Shown here in pieces: positions 47,056-55,679 of a stretch of 64,000 nucleotides of DNA. Source of the DNA: Stentor roeselii (Eukaryota; Ciliophora; Heterotrichea; Heterotrichida; Stentoridae). A program made the position numbers and the translations under genes. A model generated the notes under the pieces. That model did not search any database. It was not told where the DNA came from and saw nothing but the letters and a program-made list of their open reading frames with translations. Where the stretch lies: the NCBI GenBank assembly GCA_006503475.1, contig RSEH01000014.1, forward strand, positions 1-64,000, given 5' to 3'. Each line of letters starts with the position of its first letter. The stretch's first letter is position 1.

Positions 47056-47463
47056 ATTTTTATAACCTCATATATCACTAAATCTGATCTAAAAATTATT
47101 TAAGTCACTATTAATGTTTGTATTATTGAAGCCTTATCCACCTTCAATAACAGATCACTAAAAGCAATAGCTCTCTCACGATTGAAGATCTGGCCGAAGT
47201 CCTTTAGATTAGAGTATTTGCATAGAGATTTAAGAAATTAAAATAATAATATTGAATCTTGTAATAAATTCAAATAATCGCTTTACAATGTTTTATTAAA
47301 TTTGGAAATGGATTGATTAAGGGAGATATTGTTTGAATATAACTAGATAAATATTTATTATTAATATAGGGCTTTGATTTAAAGAGTTATAAATCTTATA
47401 ATTAACTAGAAAATAGGAACTTGTAGCATCCTTTACAAGTAAAGGTTTTTTGTGAGGTTATAG
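47056..47463. other. AT-rich spacer
   Basis: No coding frame. A perfect 9-bp inverted repeat, TTATTGAAG (47123-47131) and CTTCAATAA (47142-47150) around a 10-nt loop, is the only structure seen. It lies upstream of the minus-strand phosphatase-like gene. Confidence 0.4.
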
Positions 47464-48303
47464 TTATAGTTTCACAGCTGATACATATTTTTTATTTCTA
47501 TAAGTACTTTTATGGTTTTCAAGTTTATTATGACACGAATAGCAGCAATATGGGACCGAACAACAGGGAAAAAATATCAAATAATAATATATTGCAGATG
47601 AACTGCACCCATTAGCAATTTTCCTAAGATTCCATTTATCGGTTTCCAAATATGTATAGCAATTATCACAGTAATTTGTTTCTAAACTAGTTTCCTCTGA
47701 GCAATTACAGCATAAATATTTTTTATTTCTTGTTGCCTTATGGTCATAATATTCATTGTGGCATCGATCACAACATATAACTCTTCATTGGAATGTAAAC
47801 AGAATCCTTAATAAATCGACAACGATCAGCAATTTTCTTGTAGTTTAATATATCTGAAAAATTATTGTCGCATTCAAGGCAATATGTTCTAAAGCCTCTG
47901 GAAGGACTAAAACAAGTTAAGCAATAAATTTGCACATAATCATCATGAATAATTTTATGCTTCATCTTATCCATATGACAATATCTACAACATATCCATT
48001 CATAGCAGCATGAGAATTTTATGCAGAAGTTTTTATTACCTTTAAAGTAAATGCACTTTGAAAATTTTTCAAATTATTTCTATAAGATCCTACTTTCTTC
48101 GTTTCATAATTGTTCTCATACTTTTGTTGCTTAATTTTTGGCACTTCAGCATCACGTAAAGATAAATTAGGTAGTGATAGATTCGGTAAAGACACATCAG
48201 GAAAGCCAATACTAGCAAGATCAATACTAGCAAGATCAATACCAGGAAGCCCAATAGCTGGTCCTAGAATAGATAAAGCTCTACCAGCAAATTTTAATAC
48301 CAT
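47464..48303 (-). pseudogene. Cys/His-repeat protein gene, broken or with unresolved introns
   Basis: Minus-strand reading from an ATG at 48303 starts with a short-period repeat (PDVSLPNLSLPNLSLRDAEV), and ends after about 94 residues. In other frames come three copies of a module CCxxCHxxxxxHK: ICCRYCHMDKMKHK (near 47985), CCDRCHNEYYDHK (near 47770) and CCYSCHNKLENHK (near 47540), each followed about 10 residues later by a Cys pair or Tyr. These look like small zinc-binding units of one protein. The pieces lie in two or three frames, and no intron of 15-16 nt joins them, so I call it a likely pseudogene. Expression of the short frames cannot be excluded. Confidence 0.45.
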
Positions 48304-48465
48304 TTTACCTGTATCACTTCTGCAAAATTGAAGATCTAAAGCATTATATTATTGATTTATTTTATCATATTATAAATATTGAATTTGTCAATAAAACGAA
48401 GATCTGAAACTCATATTATTCCTATATTTATTAATATGACCAATCAATCCATATTATTATATCCC

Positions 48466-49488
48466 TCATTCAGCACCAACTTCCCCACCATCAAAACCCC
48501 CAAAAAATTTCTGCCGAAATTCTAAAATTTCTTCAAAAATCGTATCCCTGTACCCATCTCCAGTTTTAACACCTCTCTCGCCAAAATTTTTCACCAATTC
48601 CGGACAGAAATTCACAAAAAACACCAAATCACTTTCCACAAAAGGTGAAGCCCAAGTGACTTGCCTACATGAAAAAGTCTTCTGAAAGAAAACCTTCAAA
48701 TCATTTTCTAATCCTTTGAAACTTTTGCTGATACCTCCAGTTAAAAATTGAGTTTGCCTCATAAAAAGCCAGTCCTCACCAAGTCTTTCCTTTAAATACT
48801 CAAAATTGATAGAAATATTGACAGAAGGTCCTAAAGCATAAGACTTCAAGTCACTTTCAGTCACAACGCAATTAAATCGAAGTTCTCCTATATGACTCAA
48901 AGTAAATTTAATGAAAACAAGAGGATTATCCACCTTTTTGCAATTTTTCATCATAGAGAGTTCTAAACATTCAACATCAAAATTTTCATTTAAAATCTGC
49001 TGGGCAAGGTTCTCAGCCAACTCAAAGCGGAACTTTCCGCATCTTTCAAAAGTCACGAGTCGGACTTGCTTTATTGTTTCAAGAGTTGAGGACTCGTCAT
49101 ATCCTGAAATACGCAGAAGTGCATATGAAAAGAGACCAGTGCGATGAATCCCTGCAGCGCAATGCACCAGGATATGATGACCTGAACTTAACAAATCTTG
49201 AGCTTGGGTCAGAGCTGATTTGAGCAGGGTGGATGTTTTGTTGCTTTCTAAGAGTTTTTTGTTAGCACCTTGTAGAGGGACCCATACGTGTTTTAGGTCG
49301 AGTTGTCTGCAGAATCCTGTGATTTCTTGAGCTTGTTCAGATTCAGATTGTAAAGTGATCACACATGTGCAGCCTATTTGTTTCAAGATGTTGAGACCTG
49401 CCTTTGACGGCCGATGAAAAAAGGCAAGAGCTCCGTTAGATACAGGGACAAATTGCACTGATCTATAGTTTTCCTCCGATTTTTTCAT
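48466..49488 (-). CDS. Tyrosine/dual-specificity phosphatase fused to an oligoribonuclease-like domain
   Basis: 340 residues. The phosphatase loop is intact: ILVHCAAGIHRTGLFSYALL (HCx5R at about 113-121), so catalysis by Cys is possible. The N-terminal part resembles small PTPs (VITLQSESEQAQEITGFC). From about residue 190, NPLVFIKF, FNCVVTESDLKSYALGP, DWLFMRQ, CPELVKNFG and TIFEEILEFRQKFF follow the order of oligoribonuclease (WIDLEMTG, IVTDxDLNIxAEGP, DW, MPEL, DDIxESIxELxFYR). The first acidic pair of the nuclease site is missing, so the tail is probably non-catalytic. Paralogue with a dead PTP site at 46069-47055. Its ATG is close to that of no other gene, but the frame of the next minus-strand gene ends 24 nt away. 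Confidence 0.75.
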   Translation of the reverse strand: MKKSEENYRSVQFVPVSNGALAFFHRPSKAGLNILKQIGCTCVITLQSESEQAQEITGFCRQLDLKHVWVPLQGANKKLLESNKTSTLLKSALTQAQDLLSSGHHILVHCAAGIHRTGLFSYALLRISGYDESSTLETIKQVRLVTFERCGKFRFELAENLAQQILNENFDVECLELSMMKNCKKVDNPLVFIKFTLSHIGELRFNCVVTESDLKSYALGPSVNISINFEYLKERLGEDWLFMRQTQFLTGGISKSFKGLENDLKVFFQKTFSCRQVTWASPFVESDLVFFVNFCPELVKNFGERGVKTGDGYRDTIFEEILEFRQKFFGGFDGGEVGAE

Positions 49489-49512
49489 ATTGGAAGTTAA
49501 GTCTTTATTAAT

Positions 49513-50058
49513 TTATAGTTTTTTCCATCCTCCAAGAACTAGTGATGCTTTTTCAAATAAACTTTTGAGTTTCGCATGTTTTTCTGCTGTTTCTGTCAGT
49601 TGTTCTGGAGAATTACTCTGGACAGACCTTCTTCCAGTGAGTGAGTTTCTTCCAGTCTTAGGCGATCTAATTTTCCACTGTAGTCCGCCATTCTTCCCCT
49701 TAAATCCCCTGTAATTCCCTTCAAAAACCAACAAATTACCTTTTCCACTCTCTAAATTCTGTTTAATCTCCCTAATCTTCTCCTCCTTCCTATTTAAAAA
49801 TCCTTCAAGTACCTGAACCTTTTTGACTTTTTTCAGATATTCCTCAATTTTTCCAGAAAGTAATTTATTTTTTTCTTTTAACCTTTCAATTTTCCTGTTT
49901 TTTCCCTTTAAAACTTGAACCATTCTATTTTTTTCCGATTTCATTCTAATCTCAAGTCCTTCAGAGGAATTTCTTCTGCTAAAAATAATTTTCTTCTCCT
50001 TCAACGAAGACCCGGAGTGACTTTTTTCTGTAAACTGGAAAGTTCTAAGTTTTTGCAT
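49513..50058 (-). CDS. Small Lys-rich coiled-coil protein
   Basis: 181 residues. Residues about 35-100 form a strongly charged coiled coil (KNRMVQVLKGKNRKIERLKE, LSGKIEEYLKKVKKVQVL). The C-terminal part is rich in Ser, Thr and Gly without known domains. It may be a structural cytoskeletal protein; the family is unknown. Its start codon is 8 nt away from the start of the divergent MORN gene. Confidence 0.55.
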   Translation of the reverse strand: MQKLRTFQFTEKSHSGSSLKEKKIIFSRRNSSEGLEIRMKSEKNRMVQVLKGKNRKIERLKEKNKLLSGKIEEYLKKVKKVQVLEGFLNRKEEKIREIKQNLESGKGNLLVFEGNYRGFKGKNGGLQWKIRSPKTGRNSLTGRRSVQSNSPEQLTETAEKHAKLKSLFEKASLVLGGWKKL

Positions 50059-50066
50059 TATATTGA

Positions 50067-51050
50067 ATGGAAAGTTTCACATCATACATCGGGCAGCTTA
50101 ACTCGCATCAACGTCCTCACGGGTCAGGGAAGATGACTTGGAAGTTGAACGGGGACTGTTACGAAGGCGAGTTCAAGTTAGGCCTGCCGGACGGTGAAGG
50201 TCTGATGAAATACGCAGTTCTTGGAAATGAGTACTTTGGACAGTTCAGTAAAGGTCACAGGCACGGAATTGGTTTCATGAATTTGAATAACGGAGACCAG
50301 TTTTGCGGTTTTTTTTCTGATGATGAGATGAATGGCTTTGCTGTGATTTTTTATGCAAATGGAGACTTTTTTGAAGGCTTTGTTCGTGCTGGTGTCAAAC
50401 ATGGAGAAGGAGTCTTGAGGTATGCTAATGGGCAGGTTTATTATGGAGACTTCTTTAAGGATCATCGGCATGGAATTGGAAGACTTGTTATGATTGATGG
50501 CGTGCAGGGATATCAGGGAACTTGGAGGTGGGATCAGTTTACAGGAAGAGGAAAAATGACGAAATATGCAGGAAATTCAGGAATTTTAACTGTTTTTGAA
50601 GGGAAGTTTGAAAAAGGGATTATTAATGGAGATGGAGTCTCTACTGATAGTCTGGGAATTTATTATAAGGGCAACTTTAAGGATGGACTCATGCATGGAC
50701 CTGGAGAACTCATCATGCCGCATGGAGGAAGATTTGTTGGAGAGTTCAAGTATAATGATTTTAAAAAAGGCAAGGCGGAAACTCCGGATAGGACTGTTTC
50801 TTTTGGAAGTTTTTATAACTTTTCACCTGATGGACTAAAAGTAAGGGTTGCTTATAATGATGGATCTGAGTACTTCGGATCGATGAAGCAGGGTCTAAAA
50901 ACAGGTATCGGTCGTTACACCACGAAAAAAGGTATAAAAACCACCGCATTTTTTTCGAGCGACTCAATTCAAGGAGACTCTTTAGTTTCATACCCAACCG
51001 GTCTGGAGTACAAGTCTCCATCTCCAAACATATTCAAGAAATTTAATTAA
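50067..51050 (+). CDS. MORN-repeat protein
   Basis: 327 residues made almost wholly of about ten MORN repeats from residue 22 to 320: YEGEFKLGLPDGEGLMKY, YFGQFSKGHRHGIGFMNL, YYGDFFKDHRHGIGRLVM, YKGNFKDGLMHGPGELIM and others. MORN proteins of protists organise membrane-cytoskeleton junctions, basal bodies and flagellar structures. Two repeats (around residues 250-290) are degenerate. The gene starts 8 nt from the divergent coiled-coil gene and ends 4 nt before the next gene. Confidence 0.8.
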   Translation: MESFTSYIGQLNSHQRPHGSGKMTWKLNGDCYEGEFKLGLPDGEGLMKYAVLGNEYFGQFSKGHRHGIGFMNLNNGDQFCGFFSDDEMNGFAVIFYANGDFFEGFVRAGVKHGEGVLRYANGQVYYGDFFKDHRHGIGRLVMIDGVQGYQGTWRWDQFTGRGKMTKYAGNSGILTVFEGKFEKGIINGDGVSTDSLGIYYKGNFKDGLMHGPGELIMPHGGRFVGEFKYNDFKKGKAETPDRTVSFGSFYNFSPDGLKVRVAYNDGSEYFGSMKQGLKTGIGRYTTKKGIKTTAFFSSDSIQGDSLVSYPTGLEYKSPSPNIFKKFN

Positions 51051-51054
51051 AAAA

Positions 51055-51972
51055 ATGGCAAAGCTCAGGTTTGACGGAAAAGTAGTCGTGGTGACAGGAG
51101 CCGGCTCAGGCCTGGGAAGAGCCTACGCCCTTGAGTTCGCTCGAAGAGGTGCCAAAGTCGTCGTAAACGACTTGGGATGCGCGATGAACGGCGAAGGCTC
51201 TTCACGCGCCCCAGCCGACGAGGTGGTCGACCTAATAAAAAAATCCGGAGGATCAGCAGTCGCGAGTTACGACTCCGCCGAAGAAGGTGAAAAAGTAATA
51301 AAAACCGCAATTGACACTTATGGAAAAGTTGATATCTTGATCAACAATGCAGGAGTCTTAAGGGATAATTCGATGGTGAAAGTGACTGAAAATGACTGGG
51401 ATGTTATAATGAACTCGCATTTGAAAACTACTTTCAGTTGCTCTAGGGCTGTTTGGAATTTGATGAGAAATCAGAAATATGGAAGGGTTATTAATACTAC
51501 TAGTGGCGCTGGACTTTATGGAAATTTTGGGCAGGTGAATTATTCTAGTGCTAAGATGGGAATTCATGGATTTACTCAGACTTTAGCGAAGGAAGGGGAG
51601 AAGTATAATGTCAAGGTTAATACTATTGCACCTATTGGAGCTTCTAGGATGACTGCTGGAATTTTTAGTAAGGATGTATTGGAAATGCTTTCTAGTGAAA
51701 AAATCGTTCCGTTGGTTTTAGTACTTGCTCATGAGACTTGCCCGGAAAATGGATCTTTGTTTGAAACTACTGGAGGATGGGTTACTAAACTTAGGTGGCA
51801 GAGGGGAAAAGGAGTTTTTTTTGCGAAAAGCTTTACTGCTGAGGATGTTGAAAGTAAGTGGAATGATATTAATACTTTTGAAGGGTGTGACTACCCAAAA
51901 GCTGGAACAGATACATTACAGAAAGTCTTGATGCTTGCAGAAGAAGCCAACTTTCCAAAACCTAAGCTTTAG
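51055..51972 (+). CDS. Short-chain dehydrogenase of the peroxisomal multifunctional enzyme type 2 family
   Basis: 305 residues. The NAD-binding loop is TGAGSGLGRAYALEFARRGA, NNAG is at about 97-100, and the catalytic Ser/Tyr/Lys are in INTTSGAG and NYSSAKMG. The family-specific SSRAPADEVVDLIKKSGG and TEND-WD pattern matches the (3R)-hydroxyacyl-CoA dehydrogenase part of HSD17B4/MFE-2, an enzyme of peroxisomal beta-oxidation. The animal and fungal proteins continue with hydratase and SCP2 domains, which are absent here. The C-terminus KPKL resembles a weak PTS1 (canonical SKL). It is in tandem with the MORN gene, 4 nt apart. Confidence 0.83.
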   Translation: MAKLRFDGKVVVVTGAGSGLGRAYALEFARRGAKVVVNDLGCAMNGEGSSRAPADEVVDLIKKSGGSAVASYDSAEEGEKVIKTAIDTYGKVDILINNAGVLRDNSMVKVTENDWDVIMNSHLKTTFSCSRAVWNLMRNQKYGRVINTTSGAGLYGNFGQVNYSSAKMGIHGFTQTLAKEGEKYNVKVNTIAPIGASRMTAGIFSKDVLEMLSSEKIVPLVLVLAHETCPENGSLFETTGGWVTKLRWQRGKGVFFAKSFTAEDVESKWNDINTFEGCDYPKAGTDTLQKVLMLAEEANFPKPKL

Positions 51973-52018
51973 ATAAAATATGATTGAGCTTTAAGTAATA
52001 ACAATTGAATCCTTATCC

Positions 52019-52936
52019 CTACGCTAACTGAAAAATTCTATGAGACAAGCACTGAGAGGCAGTGAGCCTCTTACTAGGTGCAAATCTCAGCATCTCCAAA
52101 GCAAATTCACAGGCGACATCAGAGTGCTGAAACCCTTTAAAAATCTCAGAAAAATCAGCCTTTTTCTTAATAGAAAAAACATTTATAATCGCCGCAGGTT
52201 CAAATTTCAGTCCTTGAACAAGTTCTAAAAGTTCATCAGGACTCGGGGGGCCCAGGACCTGCACCTGTTTAATAAACTGAAAAGATTCCGTATTTCCAGT
52301 GAAAACCGGCATTCCATTGAAAAGTTCAGCGAAAATACACCCAGCAGACCAGATATCAATACTTTCATCGTATTTCTTATTACAAAAAATCAATTCAGGT
52401 GCCCTGTAATACCTCGAAACAATATAAGGCGTATTAAGACCCTTTCCCATCTTCTTCGCACTTCCAAAGTCACAGATCTTCACAGTTAAAGTACTTGGGT
52501 CAATTAAAATATTCTCAGGTTTCAAGTCACGATGCATGATTCCTCGACTATGAATAAATTCAACACCTTGAAGAATCTGACGAAAAATCTTTAAAATCTC
52601 AGAAAATTCCAAAGGACGACTAGCGCGGTATCTACTTCTGATGAACCTTGCAAGGTTTTCAGGAAAATATTCAAAAACCAGGTGTTGAATGCATTTATTC
52701 TCATGAGTCAATGAGTAAAAAACATCAAGTAACTGAACACAATATTGATTTCCAGAAACTTCCTTTAATATCTGATACTCTCTAGAAACCAGTCCTCCCA
52801 TTTTAACAGTTCTTTTAACAGCAACAGTTAAAGGCTTTGAACAGTCAACTGCTTTAAAGACTGTTCCAAAGCTGCCAGTTCCCAACTGTTCTTCGAACCT
52901 GAGACAAGGAAAATCGAATCTAGAAAGATTTAGCAT
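52019..52936 (-). CDS. GSK3: GSK3-type serine/threonine kinase (CMGC)
   Basis: 305 residues, a bare kinase domain. The Gly loop is GTGSFGTVFKA, the VAIK-type Lys is in VAVKRT, the catalytic loop is HRDLKPENIL, DFG is in ICDFGSAKKM, and the activation segment NTPYIVSRYYRAPELIF contains the Tyr typical of GSK3 (VSYICSRYYRAPE). The CMGC insert is GPPSPDELLELV. The Lys-rich PPYIFFLP-type primed-substrate pocket is not resolved here. All catalytic residues are present, so it is probably active, unlike the CDPK-like proteins in this window. Its start lies 17 nt from the divergent small gene at 52954. Confidence 0.87.
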   Translation of the reverse strand: MLNLSRFDFPCLRFEEQLGTGSFGTVFKAVDCSKPLTVAVKRTVKMGGLVSREYQILKEVSGNQYCVQLLDVFYSLTHENKCIQHLVFEYFPENLARFIRSRYRASRPLEFSEILKIFRQILQGVEFIHSRGIMHRDLKPENILIDPSTLTVKICDFGSAKKMGKGLNTPYIVSRYYRAPELIFCNKKYDESIDIWSAGCIFAELFNGMPVFTGNTESFQFIKQVQVLGPPSPDELLELVQGLKFEPAAIINVFSIKKKADFSEIFKGFQHSDVACEFALEMLRFAPSKRLTASQCLSHRIFQLA

Positions 52937-52953
52937 TTATCTGTATCTTATAA

Positions 52954-53208
52954 ATGAGCTACGCAGGATTACTGGATATGTCCAAAGTCAAGGTACTTTT
53001 CACTTAGAACCCCTCGATGATCGCTCGATTTCTTTCAAAGAAGTACGAACTTCGAATCTCGAAAACGCCTTACAAAAGTGACAGCCTCAAAAAAAGGACT
53101 TCAACAATTCCCATCGCCCCCAGTGCTCGAAAAATCATTACCCCGAGTCTTCTCAAATTACAAAGAGGCCCGCCCAAGATAATTGAAGTAACAGTTAAAT
53201 TTAATTGA
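52954..53208 (+). CDS. Small basic protein of unknown function (two exons)
   Basis: Exons 52954-52992 and 53008-53208 around a 15-nt intron (phase 0) encode 79 residues beginning MSYAGLLDMSKVK followed by NPSMIARFLSKKYELR. It is basic, with many Lys/Ser/Thr/Pro and no hydrophobic segment. The intron is well supported: without it the frame ends after 17 codons, and the motif fits the other four introns exactly. The family is unknown. It shares the 17-nt divergent gap with the GSK3 gene. Confidence 0.6.
52993..53007 (+). other. 15-nt intron in the small basic-protein gene
   Basis: GTACTTTTCACTTAG, phase 0, ending in TAG with A at position 10. Reading through it ends at its own TAG. Confidence 0.75.
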
Positions 53209-53223
53209 ATTACATTTAAATAC

Positions 53224-54819
53224 ATGGAACGTAAAGTCGCTTCAAGGTACGACCTGGACTCGAGCTTCAACTCTTTAGACCAAAGTCTTTCAGGCCAAGT
53301 GCTTTTTTTAACTATTGATATCGGCAATGGTCAACAAGAAGAACTCGTAGTCCGGGAAAATGACGACCCAGCCTTTGTGGCTTCTGCTTTTTGTGCAAAG
53401 CATAGACTTGGAGTGCAAGCCCGGGAGTCACTAATAAGTCAGATTCAAGCGAATTTCGAGGTAAAGCCATTGATATCTGCTAATCAAAGCTGGGACACTG
53501 GAAATAGTCGCGCTTCTGGAGGCTCTTTCAGTTCGGTTAACAGGGAAAGTAAGGAAAATCTTCCTTTTAGTAATGTTGGAGAAAAACTTTACTTGAAAGG
53601 ACTGAGGTTTAAGGAAAAAAGTCAGAAAAAACAACAGAAAATTAGTGAAGAGAAAAATAAATGGGAAAGAAGCCAAGTTACTTTTAAACCAAAAATTAAC
53701 TCGACTTTAGAGAAACATAGAAATGTTGAGGATGAACTTATTAAGAAAGGCAAGGAAGTTAATATGATGTTGGAAAGGAAAAGGGAGGAAATTATTGCAC
53801 AGGAAATGAGTCAGTGCACTTTTACACCTAGTATTTGCTCGCCTTTTGATGAAAATTCTGGACATGATAGGTTTTTGAAGTTGTATGAAAATGCGAAAAT
53901 TGTACAGAATAAATTGAAAAATGTTAATGATAAATTGTGAGGGATATATAGGAAAAAACAGGAATGTCCTTTTAAACCTGATACTAGGGTCTCGCGAAGA
54001 GTAACCGAAAAAGCAATGAGAGACAGCAACAACCGAGAAAAAATCTCCCAAAGTCGAAAAGCGATCGAAGACTACCTAAAAGAAAAAAACTCTTTAAAAG
54101 ACCCCAAAACGGGTCAAGACCTATTCAAGCCAGTTGTAGGTAGACCTCCAAAATTCGTAATATTCAATCAGAGAAAAGTCGATTCCCGAACAATAGGCGA
54201 CCACCTCTACTCCCTCCGTTCTCACAGTCAATGTTCCCAATCATCAGGTCAGTCCTCAATAAAAACCTCTTCAAACCAAAGCGAAAAGCTAGTCGCTCGA
54301 GTGAAAGAAGTACGATTCGAGCAAATTTTCTTAGATTTAAAGCCAAACAGTTGCGACCTGATAACACCCGACACAATAAAATCTTCTACTTTATCTCCAA
54401 AAACACTGAAAATTTTAACACCCTTGTTAAACGAGTTAAAAGATTTAAACGAAAGATTAAATTTCTCTGAATTCTGTGAAAGTATGGAAATTCTAATGAA
54501 AACTTTAACACCCGAGGAAAAAAGCTCTTTATTAAAAACAGGAAAAGGAAAACCCGAACAAGAACATCTGGACTTCAAACCAAAGATCAACGAAAGCCAA
54601 AGACCTTTAAGTGTCGAGTCCTTATACGAAAGAAATCTTAAAAAAATGCTTTGGGTGAAAGAAAAATGCGAACTTGAGAAAAAACGTAAGGAAGAGTCTC
54701 AGATGGTCGAATGCACTTTTAAACCAAAGATCTTAAAATACTCAGTTGAAGAGCCTTCAAGTCCTGAAAGTCAAGGCTTCGAGCCATTCCGTCCATTAAG
54801 CGAGAGTTTTTATTTCTAA
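53224..54819 (+). CDS. FKPK-repeat protein with N-terminal PFU-like domain (flagella-associated type)
   Basis: Exons 53224-53936 and 53952-54819 give 526 residues. The N-terminal domain at about 27-82 (VLFLTIDIGNGQQEELVVRE) is shared with the 39413 gene. Four or more short CTFxP / FKPKI units follow: VTFKPKINSTLEKH, QCTFTPSICSPFD, QECPFKPDTRVSRR, LDFKPKINESQRPL, VECTFKPKILKYS, each followed by a charged coil. This FKPxI spacing is a known pattern in ciliate and algal flagella-associated proteins, though I cannot name an orthologue. The intron removal links DKL to EKKQECPFKP and restores the third unit. A calponin-like EF-less region (FSEFCESMEILM) also occurs in the 39413 protein. Confidence 0.7.
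53937..53951 (+). other. 15-nt intron in the FKPK-repeat gene
   Basis: GTGAGGGATATATAG. It is the only one of five with GTGA instead of GTAA/GTAC. The stop TGA at 53938-53940 lies inside it. A at position 10. Confidence 0.85.
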
Positions 54820-54825
54820 ATAACT

Positions 54826-55044
54826 ATGGGAAATGACGTGAGTAAAGCAGCAGACTCCGCAAGTTACTTCTGGCAAAAGCCTGAAATAGGAAAAATAGGA
54901 AAAGTCCTTCGACCTGATCGTCAGTACTTTGTAGGAACCTTCTACAGAGGCTCCAAGTCCATCGTGACTGAAGAAGAGCTTCAAGCTTGTCTCAAGATAA
55001 TTCGTGCTTATCGTCGTTATAAACGTCTTTCAAAGCCAGTTTAA
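54826..55044 (+). CDS. Small unknown protein with an N-myristoylation signal
   Basis: 72 residues, MGNDVSKAADSASYFWQKPE and onward. Gly2 with Ser6 fits the N-myristoylation consensus (MGxxxS), so it may be membrane-anchored. The C-terminus is basic (IIRAYRRYKRLSKPV), which could reinforce binding to acidic lipids. No known domain. It starts 6 nt after the FKPK-repeat gene stop, and converges with the gene at 55068, 23 nt away. Confidence 0.6.
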   Translation: MGNDVSKAADSASYFWQKPEIGKIGKVLRPDRQYFVGTFYRGSKSIVTEEELQACLKIIRAYRRYKRLSKPV

Positions 55045-55067
55045 TACCTACATTCATATTCTAACAT

Positions 55068-55652
55068 TTAAAATTTCCCACTTGACAACCTTCCACGCTT
55101 CAACTGTAATCGAAGCGACAACTTCTCCACCTGAATCAACTGAATAAAACTTTCCTTTAACCCATCAGTCTGCCCTAGACTTGTCATCATTTCTTCATAA
55201 CTTTCATCTAGTCCACCTTCAGATCCTGTCAAAAAACGACTTACACTTGGAGTATTGCTGAAGAATTTCACTTTTGATGAAAGGTTCTGAGGAGATAAAA
55301 AGTTTTTAGAAAAACTTTTAAAGCTGCTTTTTGGAGGCACTTTTTCTGTCGGAGGTGAAAAACACTCGTCTTTTCCGATGAAACTACTGAAAAATGAATG
55401 ACTTTTAGACGTCTCGTCTAAGATGCTAGAAATGTCGCTTTCACTGAAGAAATGATTCATTTCACTGATGTCTCCAGCACAGGGTGTTAATTTAATCATA
55501 AGATTTGAAGATTTTCCTTCAAAACATGAACCGGGACTATTAAAATGAATGATATCATGGTCGTTGGTATCAGTACATTCAGTCTGAATAGCAATGCTCT
55601 GAGTTTCAATTTCTTGTTTACAAACAAAACAACAACTTTGCAAGTTTTCCAT
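55068..55652 (-). CDS. Unknown Ser-rich protein
   Basis: 194 residues. One CxxC pair (CCFVCKQE, residues 7-14) sits at the N-terminus; the remainder is Ser, Phe and Lys rich (SSLKSFSKNFLSPQ-like) with a weakly helical C-terminus (KESFIQLIQVEKLSLRLQLK). No transmembrane segment. I cannot assign a family. Its start is 27 nt from the divergent phosphatase-like gene at 55680. Confidence 0.55.
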   Translation of the reverse strand: MENLQSCCFVCKQEIETQSIAIQTECTDTNDHDIIHFNSPGSCFEGKSSNLMIKLTPCAGDISEMNHFFSESDISSILDETSKSHSFFSSFIGKDECFSPPTEKVPPKSSFKSFSKNFLSPQNLSSKVKFFSNTPSVSRFLTGSEGGLDESYEEMMTSLGQTDGLKESFIQLIQVEKLSLRLQLKRGRLSSGKF

Positions 55653-55679
55653 TTATCTCATCGATTTCTTGAATAATTT

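Noticed and set aside
47123-47150. 9-bp inverted repeat with a 10-nt loop as terminator or regulatory hairpin
   Set aside because: Eukaryotic genes do not use such terminators, and a single short hairpin in AT-rich spacer is weak evidence; only noted in the spacer entry.
52036-52228. Plus-strand 62-residue frame over the GSK3 3' end
   Set aside because: It overlaps the kinase coding region on the opposite strand and shows no conserved pattern.
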